NCBI GenBank assembly: GCA_032871835.1
Contig: CM065296.1
Coordinates: 118,058,146-118,122,145 of the forward strand
Reading direction: 5' to 3'
Source: Dipteronia dyeriana
Taxonomy: Eukaryota > Streptophyta > Magnoliopsida > Sapindales > Sapindaceae
Length of the DNA: 64,000 nucleotides
This document shows, piece after piece, positions 1-11,734 of this stretch (within the stretch, counting starts at the first letter, position 1; every line of letters begins with the position of its first letter). A program made the position numbers and the translations under genes. The notes below the pieces were generated by a model. The model worked only from the letters and a program-made list of their open reading frames with translations. It had not been told where the DNA came from and searched no databases.

Positions 1-119
1 TCCTTTTTATTTTATTTTATTTTATAATTATTATATTTTGATTTTTGTAGACTATTGGCCGGATTGAAATCCAATGAGTAACATCGTAACCATATATACA
101 GAACATGTATATATAGTAG

Positions 120-345
120 CCGAACCCGTAGGCAGGGACGAAGCCATGATACAAAAGTTGGGTGGGTTAAACCAAAAAAATTGTACGATTTTTTTTTTTA
201 TAATTGATTTTTTTCTTGACTTTTGTATATGATTTTTTTTTTAAAAAAATTACAATAATTTGATATTTCGAGAGGGAAATAGATTCAAACCGACAACATC
301 AGTGTTGGTTTGAGAGACATACCACTAAGTCAACCTCATCATGTC
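120..345 (-). mobile_element. Possible tRNA-derived SINE remnant
   Basis: Read on the minus strand, 321-333 gives a box-A-like TTGACTTAGTGG and 282-291 gives a box-B-like GGTTTGAATC, spaced about 40 bases apart like an internal RNA polymerase III promoter. T-rich sequence and a degenerate tail follow. No target-site duplication was found, so this is only a candidate; it could be the edge of another repeat. Confidence 0.3.
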
Positions 346-2055
346 AGGTTTTATCTATAATTGTTTGATATTACAACATACAATATTAATTGTATTATCA
401 AGTAATGAAAAAAAAAATACCTATTTGGGCAATCAATAAAATTTATTTACTTTTTATGATTTTTTTAGGTTAACAATCAATATTATAAATGAATCATGTT
501 TGAATAAATTCAAAGAAATAGCATGATTTGATTAACATTAATATTTATACCAGCTACTAGCACATTATAAAATATCAACAAAAAAAAACCCCTCGAAAGA
601 TCAAAACTTAACTCTTAACAGAGTGAGACGAATGAAGAGTTTAAATTTAGGTTTAGACGTTGTGTATTTGCCTTTGACAGTTTATTTTATGTGTTTATTG
701 TGTTTGAAATATTTTGTTTTAATTAGAATGATTTGATCAATATAATTGTAAAACATGGATAATTAGTAATAGCTTTCAACTTTTTTCAAACAAACCCTAA
801 CCTAAGCTAGTTTTCAGATACCCTCCGCCTCTACCCAGGGGCAGGAGTATTTACTAATAGTGAATACTAATATGGAAATCCTAATGATACTTGTTTTTCA
901 TTTTTCTTTGAATTGAAATTTAATTCCCTCTTATTTTCAAATTATAAGACGATGGTGAAGGTAACCATTGTCGTATTTACCATATTATCTCATTAAAAAA
1001 TAACCACATTAATATTGTCCTAATTTTTTTAAAATAATTGTTCATATAATTTATAAAAAACGTTTATATTCTACATTTAAAAAACGTTTATTTATAAGAA
1101 AAATAGTTTTCATAATTAGTAGAGTTGACGTCGATTTTTATATTGTCTAGTCAACAACAACATGTGGACGAGTTGATACTTGGATGGACTAAGAAACTTA
1201 TAATCAAACTCTTGTTACGTGAATGTGATGTGTAATGGAGAAAGCAAATAAAAGCAATAAATAACATCAGAGTTTTTACGTGGAAAACCCTAAGGCAAGG
1301 AAAAAACCACAATCGTCGTAACAACAGGAAAAGAAGATGGCCACTATGTTTAGAAAAAGATTACAAATTACAAAAAGTATCTCTCTAATGGTGTATTGCC
1401 CTATTGCCCTCCATCCTCCATGGCCTTCACTAATTACATGTAATTATATGGGAATAAAAAAAAATGTTTCATTAATCTCTGTCATGCAAGTAAAGGCTTT
1501 AAGGAAACGGTATCTTGGTGATTCACCCGTTTTGGGAATTTCATTTCCTTGTATGGATTATCTTCCAGATCTTCAAGATTCGTCAACTGTTGATTAGTGG
1601 TGATGGTCTTTCTCGATATAGGCTAAGATTTCACGGGATTAATCCTGGATTAATGGTAATTTCATGGATATTTTATGTATACAACGTAATCGGCGAGTTG
1701 GTATTGTAGTCGATTGGATCTACAATTATTTTGATTCGTCGAGGTAAGCACTGACAACCTACGAAATAAGAGTAAAAGAAAGAGTGTGTCGGGCCACAAA
1801 GGTGTGTTTTTCCTTTGGGGGACTCTTCGACGCTGAAGTCAGTGTTTGTTCGACATTTATAATATAATCAAAACTAGTAAGAAAACATACCAGTTTGCTC
1901 GATCGAGGTGGATGATTGAGCAATTTATCGATATATTTTGGTCGATTTGGACGATAGATCAATTTGGTCGTTGGTATTTGATCTAGGATTTAGTCGATAT
2001 CGTAATTAGATGGTCTTATTCGATCAAAACCCAGCTTTGACCTATGTCTCGAGTC

Positions 2056-2119
2056 GAGTCGATCGAGGACTTATGAGCTATATAGTCGAGTCGATCGAGG
2101 ACTCGTGAGCTGTATGGTC
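2056..2119. repeat. Two-unit 32-bp tandem repeat
   Basis: Two adjacent 32-bp units, 2056-2087 and 2088-2119, each start GAGTCGATCGAGGAC and differ at four positions in their second halves. Confidence 0.8.
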
Positions 2120-3656
2120 TACCTGGCTTAGGGCGGCAACCAACTATAATTGTGGGGGTTAGGGCCGCAATAAATGCTATTATAAACTAAGATGAGAGTA
2201 AGAGGTTTCGCGAGAGTATATCTCAGAGAAATCCGGACCCCTCTTTCTGGGAAAGGGTGTCATATATATAGTGAGTCAGGATCAGCTCAACGCTCCTCTT
2301 CTTTATGTGAAGACGTGAATCATGGTGTCTTAACTCTGCCCGTTTTGATTCATTCGAATCGGACAACTTAAAGACTTAACGTCAGTAGCGTCAAACCATA
2401 ATTAAACTCATTTATGAGTTGATTTGATCACGTGCCGACTAATATGTTTGATTAGTGGGTCAGTTGTTAGGTTTTGGACCAATTCTTTTGACCTTACCTG
2501 ATAGGGGTTTTTAGAAAATGAGTAAGTGTTTAACGGGCTTTTGATTTGGGCTTGTGGTCAAATTTTGTCCACTACATGTATCAATTCGCCACATGGGATT
2601 ACTTTGGTATACTAGTTTTAAGTGGTCAACCTATTTTCTGTCTTTGAACTCGTTGTTGCTTCATGTACCTTGTCGATTTACATGGTTTGATGATGTGGAG
2701 ACCTGGTTCCACGAATTTTGCTCTTTATGTTGATGTGTCTGACCAACTAAGATTTCCCCAAATAGGTAGTACAAAAAAGTCCAAAATGGCCCTAGGATCA
2801 TACTTGTTTTTCACTAATTTCTTAAAATCAGGATTAGACTTGTTTACCGGGAAACAATGCAAAAACCAAGAGATGAAGACAAACAATTTGGGTTGGTATT
2901 TATGCCTTGTATAAAAAAAAAACATAAAGTTGCCTCCTTAAAACTGAAATAAATTAGGTCAAAAGGTTGTTACAGATTTTTCAAGCACGTCACAGAAACA
3001 CTAAAGCAAAACATATAAATAGAAAGATAATTTAATGGGACGAAGATTCTCCAACGTCCAAGAGAAGAGACAATTTTAACTTTGATTATCCATGTGATAT
3101 TATTTGCATTGTTTATAGAGTCCTTACCGAGTCATGTTGGAATCTTATACATTTTTTTTTTGTGAAATTGATTTTACAACTTTGTGTTATTTTGTATACT
3201 ATTAGGTCTCACAGCTAATGATTTTCTCTAGTCAGATCTGTGAGGAAAAAACAATTTCAAAACAAAAGTTAAGTATTAAACAATGTTATAAAACTAAATA
3301 TCGTGAAACCGGTTTTAAAACTTTATATAACTTAACTAGAGAATTATTATTATTATTATATAAACATATATTGCTTCTCATATTAGACCGTCCTGAAATT
3401 TTCAAAATTAACAAGCTCCACTTCAAGGTATATTTCCAAATATTTATCGGAAAAGAAGAGATTCCATTTAACAAAGAGCAGTACTGTTGACTTCAAAACT
3501 ATAATCTGGATATTTTTCTCAGAGTGTGATCATCAACTTTAATTTTAATACATTATCTGTGCATGAAAGATAGGAGCCTGTAAAAATTACATTGACTGGC
3601 ATAAGCAAATCATTAACTAATAATAATTACTTTAGGATAAATCTATGTTTGCTCTT

Positions 3657-4532
3657 TGTTGTATGTAAATTTTACAAAACATGCACGTCATTGACAGGAA
3701 GAAAAAAATAGCCAGGTGGACGTCCAGATGTGTATTCGGGAAATATCCTATGAGGCATCATTAAAGAGAAAAAAGCCCGAGTAAGCACATATTGAATAAA
3801 ACCTACTCGGGATCAGTTAACAACACTCAGTACTGGTTGAAACAACACTTCTACTCAGGCTCAAACGGCACTACTCGGGACCATTAGGTATTACTCTTAC
3901 TCAGGAATAAGTACGACTCGAGTAAGAACTTGATGCTTATTTCACACGGATTAAGTTATTAAATACGTGAAGATATCCATCAGGAAGGAATCCCAAATAA
4001 AATGGAACATTAAGTTAGAAGAGTCCCCAATCAGAAAATAACTTGATTTCTTTACGAAGACTACATTCTTATAAGGAAACAAGTCCAAATTGAACTACAC
4101 TACTAGAATCCCACTCGATTTCCATAAGAGACTCCGAAACAGGAAAGAAGACAAATCAACCTCAAGCAAGTAACCGAATCACAATTAAATACAGAGATCT
4201 TGTATTACTTGTACAAAGCAGATTAGGGTTCTATAAGCATATAAATAGACCCATAATCTGGCTCAAAAAGAGATAGGCAATACAGCATACAACAATTATA
4301 GAAAATACAGAGAGAAAAAAGAGAGATCGAGAGCTTGTAAACATCTTATTCTCTTAGTGGATTTTGGCTTGGTTGATCCTTCAACCACCCGTGGATGTTT
4401 CTCCGGCCATCGGAGTTTTACCACGTAAAACTTGTCTTTGTTACTCTCTCTGCATCTCTTTCTCTTTAATTCAACAGTCGAAATCCAATCCTTGTTGGCT
4501 TTTTTGTCATAATCCAAAAATCGACGTCAACA
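3657..4532 (+). repeat. Tat element 5' LTR
   Basis: It begins TGTTGTATGTAAA and ends GTCAACA, giving the usual TG...CA termini. It matches 15102-15977 over its whole 876-bp length. It carries a TATA-like box at 4240-4248 and many CTCGGG/CCCGAG motifs. The ATG-initiated minus-strand frame inside it is present in both LTRs but has no recognisable product. Confidence 0.95.
4240..4248 (+). promoter_or_regulatory. Tat 5' LTR TATA box
   Basis: TATAAATAG lies about 290 bp before the LTR end, where a retrotransposon promoter is expected. The same sequence is kept in the 3' LTR at 15685-15693. Confidence 0.6.
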
Positions 4533-4552
4533 ATTGGCGCTAGAAGGAGGGG
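4533..4552 (+). other. Tat primer-binding site
   Basis: ATTGGCGCTAGAAGGAGGGG directly follows the 5' LTR. Its position and TGGCGC core match the primer-binding sites of plant Ty3/gypsy elements. I cannot say with certainty which tRNA it pairs with. Confidence 0.7.
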
Positions 4553-4579
4553 TCGAACCTCTGAACTTGTTAAAAAGCA

Positions 4580-6289
4580 ATGGAAAGTAGTTCAGGGAAT
4601 GACCAAAAATCACCAGGCGATTTCCATATTGGCAATACGTCACAAGATCCTGCAGCAAACAAGGAAAACCAGCCTGCCAGCCTGACAGGGATCCAGCAAG
4701 TTCCTCAAACCAGCAGAGATCTTACGCTGCGTTTCCAAGAGCCCCTGCAGCAATTGGTGACGGACGCAGCAAGGGAAGGGATTGATCTACTGGCCGCAGG
4801 AGCACATACTCTCAATCCTCCTCCCGTAAGGCTTCGTTCGATGGTGGTGGGGCCAGGAATAATTAAGCCAGAAACCGAAAGGAACTCTTCCCCAATCAAT
4901 CCAGCTGGACAGAAAACACTAGAAGAGGAAAATCACCGGAGGCTGGATCGCAATCAAACAATACGAGCCAGACATGATAAATACGATCGGCACAGAGAAC
5001 GGTCATCATCAGAAGACAGTGATCAACACTATCGTAAACGTCATCATGGAGTCACACGAGGGTTCAGGCATCAGAGTGAAGAATCTGAGGAAAGAATGAC
5101 AGTTACCAAACGGTTCAACCGTCAACGAAACCCGATGAGGGACAGAGATGTCACAATCCAGAGTCTAACTCGAGAAGTAGAGAATAACATGCGACAGATG
5201 GAGGCACTAGTCAGACGTTACGACTGTAACGATCTATCTGACGATGACTCCGACAGTCCATTCACCAGGGATATTTTACGGACCTCTTTCCCAGAAAGAT
5301 TCAGGATGCCGCATGTGGAGCAATTCAAAAAAGATACAGATCCAAATGAGCACGTTAGACGCTATAAAAGTGCCATGGCTCAATATGCCTGCAGTGACCC
5401 CCTATTGTGTCTCAACTTTCCGCAAACACTGGGGGATACAGGCTCAAGATGGTTCGGAAGACTACCCCCGGCAAGAATCATAAATTTCAACGAGTTGAGC
5501 AGGAGCTTTTCAAGACAATTCCTGAGCAACGTTCACAGAAAGAAGTCAATGGCCTACCTCTCTCAAATAAAATAGGGGAAGGACGAGTCATTAAAAAAAT
5601 ACTTGGGCCGGTTCGGCCAAGCAGTATCAGAAATTGGCAGCGCTAATGATGAAGCAATTATTGCTGCCTTCACCAATAACTTACAGAATGGACGACTATC
5701 CTTCGATTTGAGAAGAGTGCGGCTGACTAGGTATGCCGACATGATGGATATGGCAGGAGGATATGCTCTGGCCGAGGAAGAGGAGTTAGCTACAGGAGGA
5801 AGCTATATGCATGGAGGAAAGCCCGAACAGAAGAATACCGAATCCAATGGGCAGAATCAAAAGGAAAAACGGAAAGGGAACAACAAGGAGAAAAACAAGG
5901 ATGGGTGTAATAGGCTCAACGCCGAACGGTCCACAGAGAAATACCAAGGCAGATATACCAATTGCACCCCTCTTCGGAAGAAACAAGAAGAAATTCTAGC
6001 CATCTTGGAAGAAAAGAATATGGTGCAAGAACCGCGGCGACAATCACAGTTCGCCCGGAGAGATACAACTAAGTATTGCAGGTTTCATAAAGAAACCGGG
6101 CATTAAACTTCAAAGTGTTTTCAGCTCAGAGATTACATAGAGACTCTTATTCGGGAAGGGCACCTGCAGGATGTAATCTTGAAAAAAGACGAGAGACCAG
6201 AAACCAAGAAAGTCAAGGTTGATCACAACCCTGGTCAAAATCAACGAACCAGCCCCGAAGCTAATCAAGTAATACATACAATTTTCTGA
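4580..6289 (+). pseudogene. Tat gag, interrupted by stop codons
   Basis: The frame opens at ATG 4580, 48 bp after the LTR. The product starts with a low-complexity region, then an Arg/Ser/Asp-rich charged segment (about residues 110-230), then a capsid-like retrotransposon gag domain (about 5240-5760). A degenerate zinc-knuckle-like motif, YCRFHKETGH, lies near 6075-6105. In-frame stops are TAG 5573-5575, TAA 6104-6106 and TGA 6287-6289. Reading continues in the same frame after each, so these are nonsense mutations, not gene ends. The domain order leads directly into protease. Confidence 0.85.
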
Positions 6290-6790
6290 GGACCTTCTAC
6301 TGGGAGAAGCAACCGAGAACGAACTCAGGAAATCAGAGAAGCAGTAGAAGTAAGGAATAACTTAGACGTAAACTCGGTTGAACCAGACCCGAAAAGGGTA
6401 AAGGAAGAATGGGACCCAATAGTCTTTACAGAGGCAGATTCCCATGGCGTCGATGTTCGACCTAACGACGCTTTGGTTATAAGTGCCCGGATTGGCCATA
6501 AGGAAGTCCGGAGAATATTAATAGATAATGGGAGCTCAGCAGACATCCTAAGCGTGGCCGTATACGACCAGCTAAGACTAGACCGAAAAGATTTACAGTC
6601 TTTCCATACTCCATTAAGAGGATTTTAGGGAATAGAGGTCAGGTCACTCGGGACGGTAAAATTACCTGTAAAGATCGGAACGGCACCATGCCAGAGGACT
6701 GTCCTGCTCGACTTCGTGGTAGTTGACTTGGATAATTGGTCGTATAATGCATTATTGGGCCGGCCATTCCTGAATAAAACAAGGGTCGTG
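6290..6790 (+). pseudogene. Tat aspartic protease domain
   Basis: The frame carries LIDNGSSADIL (about 6510-6550), the degenerate active-site form common in plant Tat proteases, and later NALLGRPFL (about 6744-6771), the second conserved loop. One in-frame stop, TAG 6626-6628, separates the two motifs. It is in frame with gag upstream and reverse transcriptase downstream, consistent with a single Gag-Pol polyprotein. Confidence 0.8.
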
Positions 6791-8348
6791 ACAACCACTT
6801 ATGCATTAATGATCAAGTTCCCAACAGAACAAGGGGTTGAGATAGTCAAGGGATCCCAAGAGATGGCCCGAAGAGCAAATCTGTCAGTATACAGAGACAA
6901 GCATGATGCCGAACAAGTGTGCACCATAATGCATCCAAATCAGTGTAAAAATTCCTTTTCATTCGAACTGGATCCAAGGGAGGGCTCGAATGAATACAAA
7001 ACAGAATTGGTTGAAGTGGTACTTGAAGAAGACAAACCGGACAAGAAAATCAAGATAGGGGCCAACTTAGATGGAAAAGTCAAACAAGACTTAACCAATC
7101 TGCTTAGAGAATACAAAGATGTATTCGTCTGGAGTCATGAAGATATGATCAGGATAGATGCCCGAGTAATATTCCACTACCTCGCAGTAAGCCCGAATGC
7201 AAAATCGGTAATACAAAAGAGAAGATCGTTCAATCCTGAAAGAAGTCAAGCAATCAAAAAAGAGGTGGAAAAGTTACTAGCAACTGGATCAATCAGAGAA
7301 ATCAGCTACCCTCAGTGGGTTGCCAACGTAGTCCTCGTCCAGAAGAAAAATGGACAATGGAGGATGTGCTTAGATTTCACGGATCTAAATAAGGCATGTC
7401 CAAAGAATAGCTTCCCACTTCCAAGGATAGATCAGCTGGTGGATGCCACAACAGGTCATGAATTACTCAGCTTCATGGACACTTACTCAGGACATAATCA
7501 GATCCGGATGAACAAAGTTGATGAAGAAAAAACAGCCTTCACAACGGATCAGGGTTTATATTGCTACACAGTAATGCCCTTAGGTTTAAAAAATGCAGGA
7601 GCTACGTATCAAAGGTTGGTCAACAAAATCTTCACTCGGCAAATAGGAAGGAACATGGAAGTGTACATTGATGATATGTTGACTAAAAGCGTCTCAGCAT
7701 ATGAGCATGTCCACGACCTCTGAAAGACATTTGATGTTTTGAGAAGATACCAGATGAAATTAAACCCAAACAAATGTTTATTCGGAGTCCATTCGGAAAG
7801 ATTCTTGGATTTTCAATCAAAGAGGAATCGAAGTTAATCCCGAGAAGATCCAGGCTTTGCAAGAAATGACTTCACCTAAAACATTGAAAGAGGTACAACG
7901 CTTAACAGAGTGTTTAGCCTCTTTGGGAAGATTCATCTCAAGGGCTACAGACAGGTGCGTGCCTTTCTTCAAGATAATCAAAAAAGGGAAAAGCCTGGAG
8001 TCGAATAAAGAGTGTGAGTAGGCATTCTTAAAAATAAAAGAGTACTTGGGGCAAGCTCCCATCCTCTCAAAACCGTAAAAAGGGGAAATACTTCGGCTGT
8101 ATCTATCAATAACCGAGCTTGCAGCAAGTTCAGTCTTAGTCAGAACAGAAGATAGAGTGCAGAAACCAGTGTATTATACAAGCAAGACACTCCTACCAGC
8201 CGAGACCAGGTACTCACAGGCAGAGAAGATAGCCTTAGCATTGGTTTCAGCAGCAAAAAAACTGAGACTATACTTTCAGGCCCATACAATCCAGGTTCTC
8301 ACCAATTGCCCATTAAGGCAAATCTTACAAAAACCAGAGATATCATGA
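6791..8348 (+). pseudogene. Tat reverse transcriptase and first RNase H
   Basis: Reverse transcriptase motifs are clear: a QWRMCLDFTDLNKACP block (about 7357-7404), SFMDTYSGHNQI (about 7470-7505), MPLGLKNAGATYQ (about 7575-7615) and the catalytic YIDDML (about 7663-7680). The frame is cut by TGA 7721-7723. It shifts near 7800-7815 into another frame, which then carries the connection and RNase H parts (YYTSKTLLPAETRYS, about 8170-8215) with further stops TAG 8019-8021, TAA 8076-8078 and TGA 8346-8348. The enzyme cannot be made from this copy. Confidence 0.9.
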
Positions 8349-8960
8349 AGACTTACTAAATGGGCAATAGAGTTAAGTGAATTCGATATTCATTATATCC
8401 CCAGAACCTCCCTCAAAGGACAAGCGGTGGCAGACTTCATAGCCGAGTTCACAGAACCAAACCTGGAAACAAAAAGACTGTTGGATAAAAGTTTCCCACG
8501 GAAACTATATGTTGATGGCTCTTCAAACACTCATGGCAGCGGGGTAGGGATCGTAGTTCGCACCCCAGAAGAAGATGATGTTGAATGTGCCATGAGATTT
8601 GATTTCAAAGCAACCAATAATCAAGCAGAATACGAGGCATTGTTAGCTGGACTCAGAGTCTGCATAGCTCTTGGGGCAGATGAAGTTGAGATATTCAGCG
8701 ATTCACAGGTAGTTGTCAACCAGGTTATGGATGAATACCAGGCCAAAGATGAAGGAATGATTGCCTACCGTGACATCGCAAAACAGCTCCTCCAAAAATT
8801 TAAAGAATACAAAATCGCTCAGATCCCCAGAGAAGAAAATGAAAAGGCAGACGCTTTATCTAAATTAGCGTCAGCAACAACCTCAATCAGACCTAAAACC
8901 ATTCCAGTCGCACACCTCCTTAAACCGAGTACAGCTGAACCTAAACATTTTGAAATTTTA
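8349..8960 (+). pseudogene. Tat second (archaeal-type) RNase H domain
   Basis: After the first RNase H the same frame continues into a second one: KLYVDGSSNTHGSG (about 8502-8545), NNQAEYEALLAGL (about 8616-8655), the DSQVVVNQV helix (about 8700-8727) and NEKADALSKLAS (about 8838-8873), with acidic residues of the RNase H active site in each block. This duplicate RNase H places the element in the Tat lineage. The segment itself contains no stop. Confidence 0.9.
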
Positions 8961-10224
8961 GAAATCCGAACACCGCAAGACGGTTGGATGGTCCAGCTAA
9001 GAAGGTTCCAGGAAGAAGGCGTGCTCCCGGAAGATCCGGTATTAGCAAAGCACATCAGGTATCGATCGGCCAGGTATACCATGATCGGAGGAGAATTATA
9101 CAGAAGGGGGTTTTCTCGAGCTCTCTAGAGATGTATACCGGAAGAAGATGCACATCGAATACTTCAAGAGATCCATGAAGGAGTTTACGGGGAACCATAC
9201 TGGGGGTAGAAGTTTGGCGCATAAGGTACTCAGGCAAGGCTATTATTGGCCTAAACTTTTCTCAGATGCACAGCAATGGTCGGAAAGTTGCAACACCTGT
9301 CAAAGAATTGCCAACGATATCCGACAACCCCTAAAAAAGCTCAAAAATCTCACTGCCCCATGGCCATTCGCCATGTGGGGCCTAGACCTGATCGGGCCAA
9401 TGCCAGCTGGGACAGGGGGTGGAGATAAGCACACCATAGTAGATGTCAATTATTTCATAAAATGGGCCGAAGCTGAAGCGCTGGTGCATATCACGGAAGC
9501 CAACACCACAAATTTTGTGAAGAAAAACATACTTTATAGGTTTGGAGTTCCGGACACTATAATCACCGACAATGGCACTCAGTTTGATAATCAAAAGTTC
9601 AGACAGTTGTGCGAGAAGTATCATATTGCTAACTACTATGCGACACCAGTTCATCCACAAACAAACGGGCAAGTAGAAGCAGTAAATAAGATTATCAAGC
9701 ACACCATTAAAGCAAAATTAAATGACAAAAAAGGAAGCTGGGTTGAAAAGCTTTCTGAAGTATTATGGGCATATCGGACGACAGCAAGGACTTCAACAGG
9801 AGAAACTCTGTTCACCCTAGCGTTCGGAACAGAAGCTGTCATCCCTATAGAAACATCATATGCGTCCCCCCGAGTCAGGCTATACGATGAAGAACAAAAT
9901 GTTGATACGCTGCTACAAAGTTTGGATGAGCTAGAAGAAAAAAGAGAAAAGTCCCGAATAAGAAATACAGCCTATCAACAAAGAGTGGCTCGCCACTACA
10001 ACTCTCGTGTTCGGATCAGGAAATTTTAGTTAGGAGACCTGGTGCTCAGGAAGGTGTCACTGAACATAAAAAATAAAGCCGCGGGATCCCTGGCTGACAA
10101 ATGGGAAGGTCCATACAAGATCGAGGGGATAGCTGGCCATGAAGCTTATTGGATTGCTCGATCCAATAGAGGGGTGTTACCCCGACCATGCAATGCTCAA
10201 TATCTGAAGATTTTCTATCCTTAA
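8961..10224 (+). pseudogene. Tat integrase
   Basis: An HHCC-type zinc-binding region with CNTC (about 9290-9302) precedes the catalytic core. The three acidic positions are seen in GLDLIGP (about 9380-9400), ITDNGTQF (about 9562-9585) and QTNGQVEAVNK (about 9658-9690). The frame has a stop at 9126-9128, a one-base shift near 9190, and another stop at 10027-10029. It then continues to TAA after FYP at 10224. The C-terminal part (WEGPYKI) resembles the usual integrase tail; no chromodomain is seen. Confidence 0.9.
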
Positions 10225-10785
10225 AAAATACATATATTTATATTGAATATTTTATTCTTTTATTGGCAGGATAAATATTAAACTGTAATTTAAATCTGTG
10301 GATTTTTTACAGTAATAAATAAAATTACTAGGAATTTCCAAAAGGATAGCATCCAGTTCGGGATTTCAAAAAAAAAAAGGCATATGATAATAAGAACATA
10401 TGGAAGCAGAGCATGATAATAAGAAGATGCAAATAGAATTCTCGGGACCATCAAATCCCGAATGGGCGGAGAGGCTCGTAGGAGCATGCCAGCCGAGCAG
10501 GGTCAAAATAACCTTCGCAAAAAAGCAAACCCAATGCACCAGACTTTGGAAAAATGATCGGGACGCTATCGGGAGAAATTCTGGTGAAATGCGTAGCTGT
10601 GTTGAAGCAACTTTTTTTTAAAAAAGGAGCTCAACGATTCGGCAAAACCTTACGCATAAAAACTAGGGATACGTCCTTAGTATTACGTAAGGACTCGAAC
10701 GTATGATCAAGGTGAGCCTTGATGTAATGTTCGGGTAGCAATCGGGTATGAAACACAAGTGCAAACTTGCCTGTTTCAAGATGAC

Positions 10786-11470
10786 TCGGTTAATAATAAA
10801 GAGCTAGTTTAATAAGATACTTGGCAATTGAAGTCATTCGGGTAACGACCGGTTTAATAAGATACTCGATTAAGTTACTCGGTTAAGTTACCCGAACACC
10901 GAAGAAGCCAGCTTAATAAGATACTTGGCAACTGAAGTTATTCGGGTAACAACTGGTTTAATAAGATACCCGGTTAAGTTACCTGACCATCAGCCAATTT
11001 AATAAGATACTTGACAATTGAAGTCATTCGGGTAACGACCGGTTTAATAAGATACTCGGTTATGTTACCCGAACACCGAAGAAGCCAGTTTAATAAGATA
11101 CTTGGCAACTGAAGTTATTCGGGTAACAACCGGTTTAATAAGATACTCGGTTAAGTTACCCGACCATCAGCCAATTCAATAAGATACTTGGCAATCGAAG
11201 TTATTCGGGTAACAACCGGTTTAATAAGATACTCGGTTAAGTTACCAGAACATCAAAAGAGCCAGTTTAATAAGATACTTGGCAATTGAAGTCATTCGGG
11301 TAATAACGACCGGTTTAATAAGATACTCGGTTAAGTTACCCAAACATCGAAGAAGCCAGTTTAATAAGATACTTGGCAATTGAAGTTATTCGGGTAACAA
11401 CCGGTTTAATAAGATACTCGGTTAAGTTGCCCGGCCATCAGCCAGTATAATACAACACTCGGCAACAATC
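10786..11470. repeat. Tandem-repeat block in the Tat 3' region
   Basis: Seven units, with a partial one before them, each begin near AGTCATTCGGGTAAC or AGTTATTCGGGTAAC and contain TTTAATAAGATACT twice. The first full unit begins at 10832. Units are roughly 85-105 bp, and a version with GAACACCGAAGAAGCC alternates with a shorter version with ACCATCAGCC, giving a higher-order period near 180 bp. Such 3' tandem blocks are known for Tat/Ogre elements and can seed satellites. Confidence 0.9.
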
Positions 11471-11734
11471 AGCAAAAAATAGACCAAAACCATTCAACTC
11501 AGAACAAAATTGAATTTTATTGCTCTAAAAAAAATGGTTACAGTTCAAATTACAGTCAAATAATGGTTCTTTACAAGTAAAAAATAAAGAATCAGAATCT
11601 CCTATAAATCTACAAAATTAAGGTTGCGGGGATTTCGAGCCTTTGTCAATACTCGGATCTGGCACCATCTCGTATTCACGAAGCAGGCTCTCATTAGACA
11701 GCCAAATAATATCGTCGACAGTATCATCCATCCA

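Larger units (their letters stand above)
1..3651. other. AT-rich spacer left of the Tat element, no gene recognised
   Basis: No reading frame here is convincing: the longest is under 100 codons and none has recognisable motifs. It contains a possible SINE remnant (about 120-345), a two-unit tandem repeat (2056-2119), and stretches near 1250-1330 and 1790-1860 (a run reading GGGGGACTCTTCGACGCTGA) that look like decayed non-coding parts of LTR elements. I cannot assign these to a family. Confidence 0.5.

Noticed and set aside
1337..1709. Two overlapping plus-strand frames of 86 and 64 codons
   Set aside because: No domain, no splice support, and surrounding sequence looks like decayed non-coding repeats.
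4296..4517. 73-codon minus-strand frame in the 5' LTR, repeated in the 3' LTR at 15741-15962
   Set aside because: It is present twice only because the LTRs are copies. It has no recognisable domain and overlaps the expected leader region.
10786..11470. Regularly spaced repeats resembling a CRISPR array
   Set aside because: Units are directly adjacent with no unique spacers, repeats are imperfect, and the block lies inside a plant retrotransposon.
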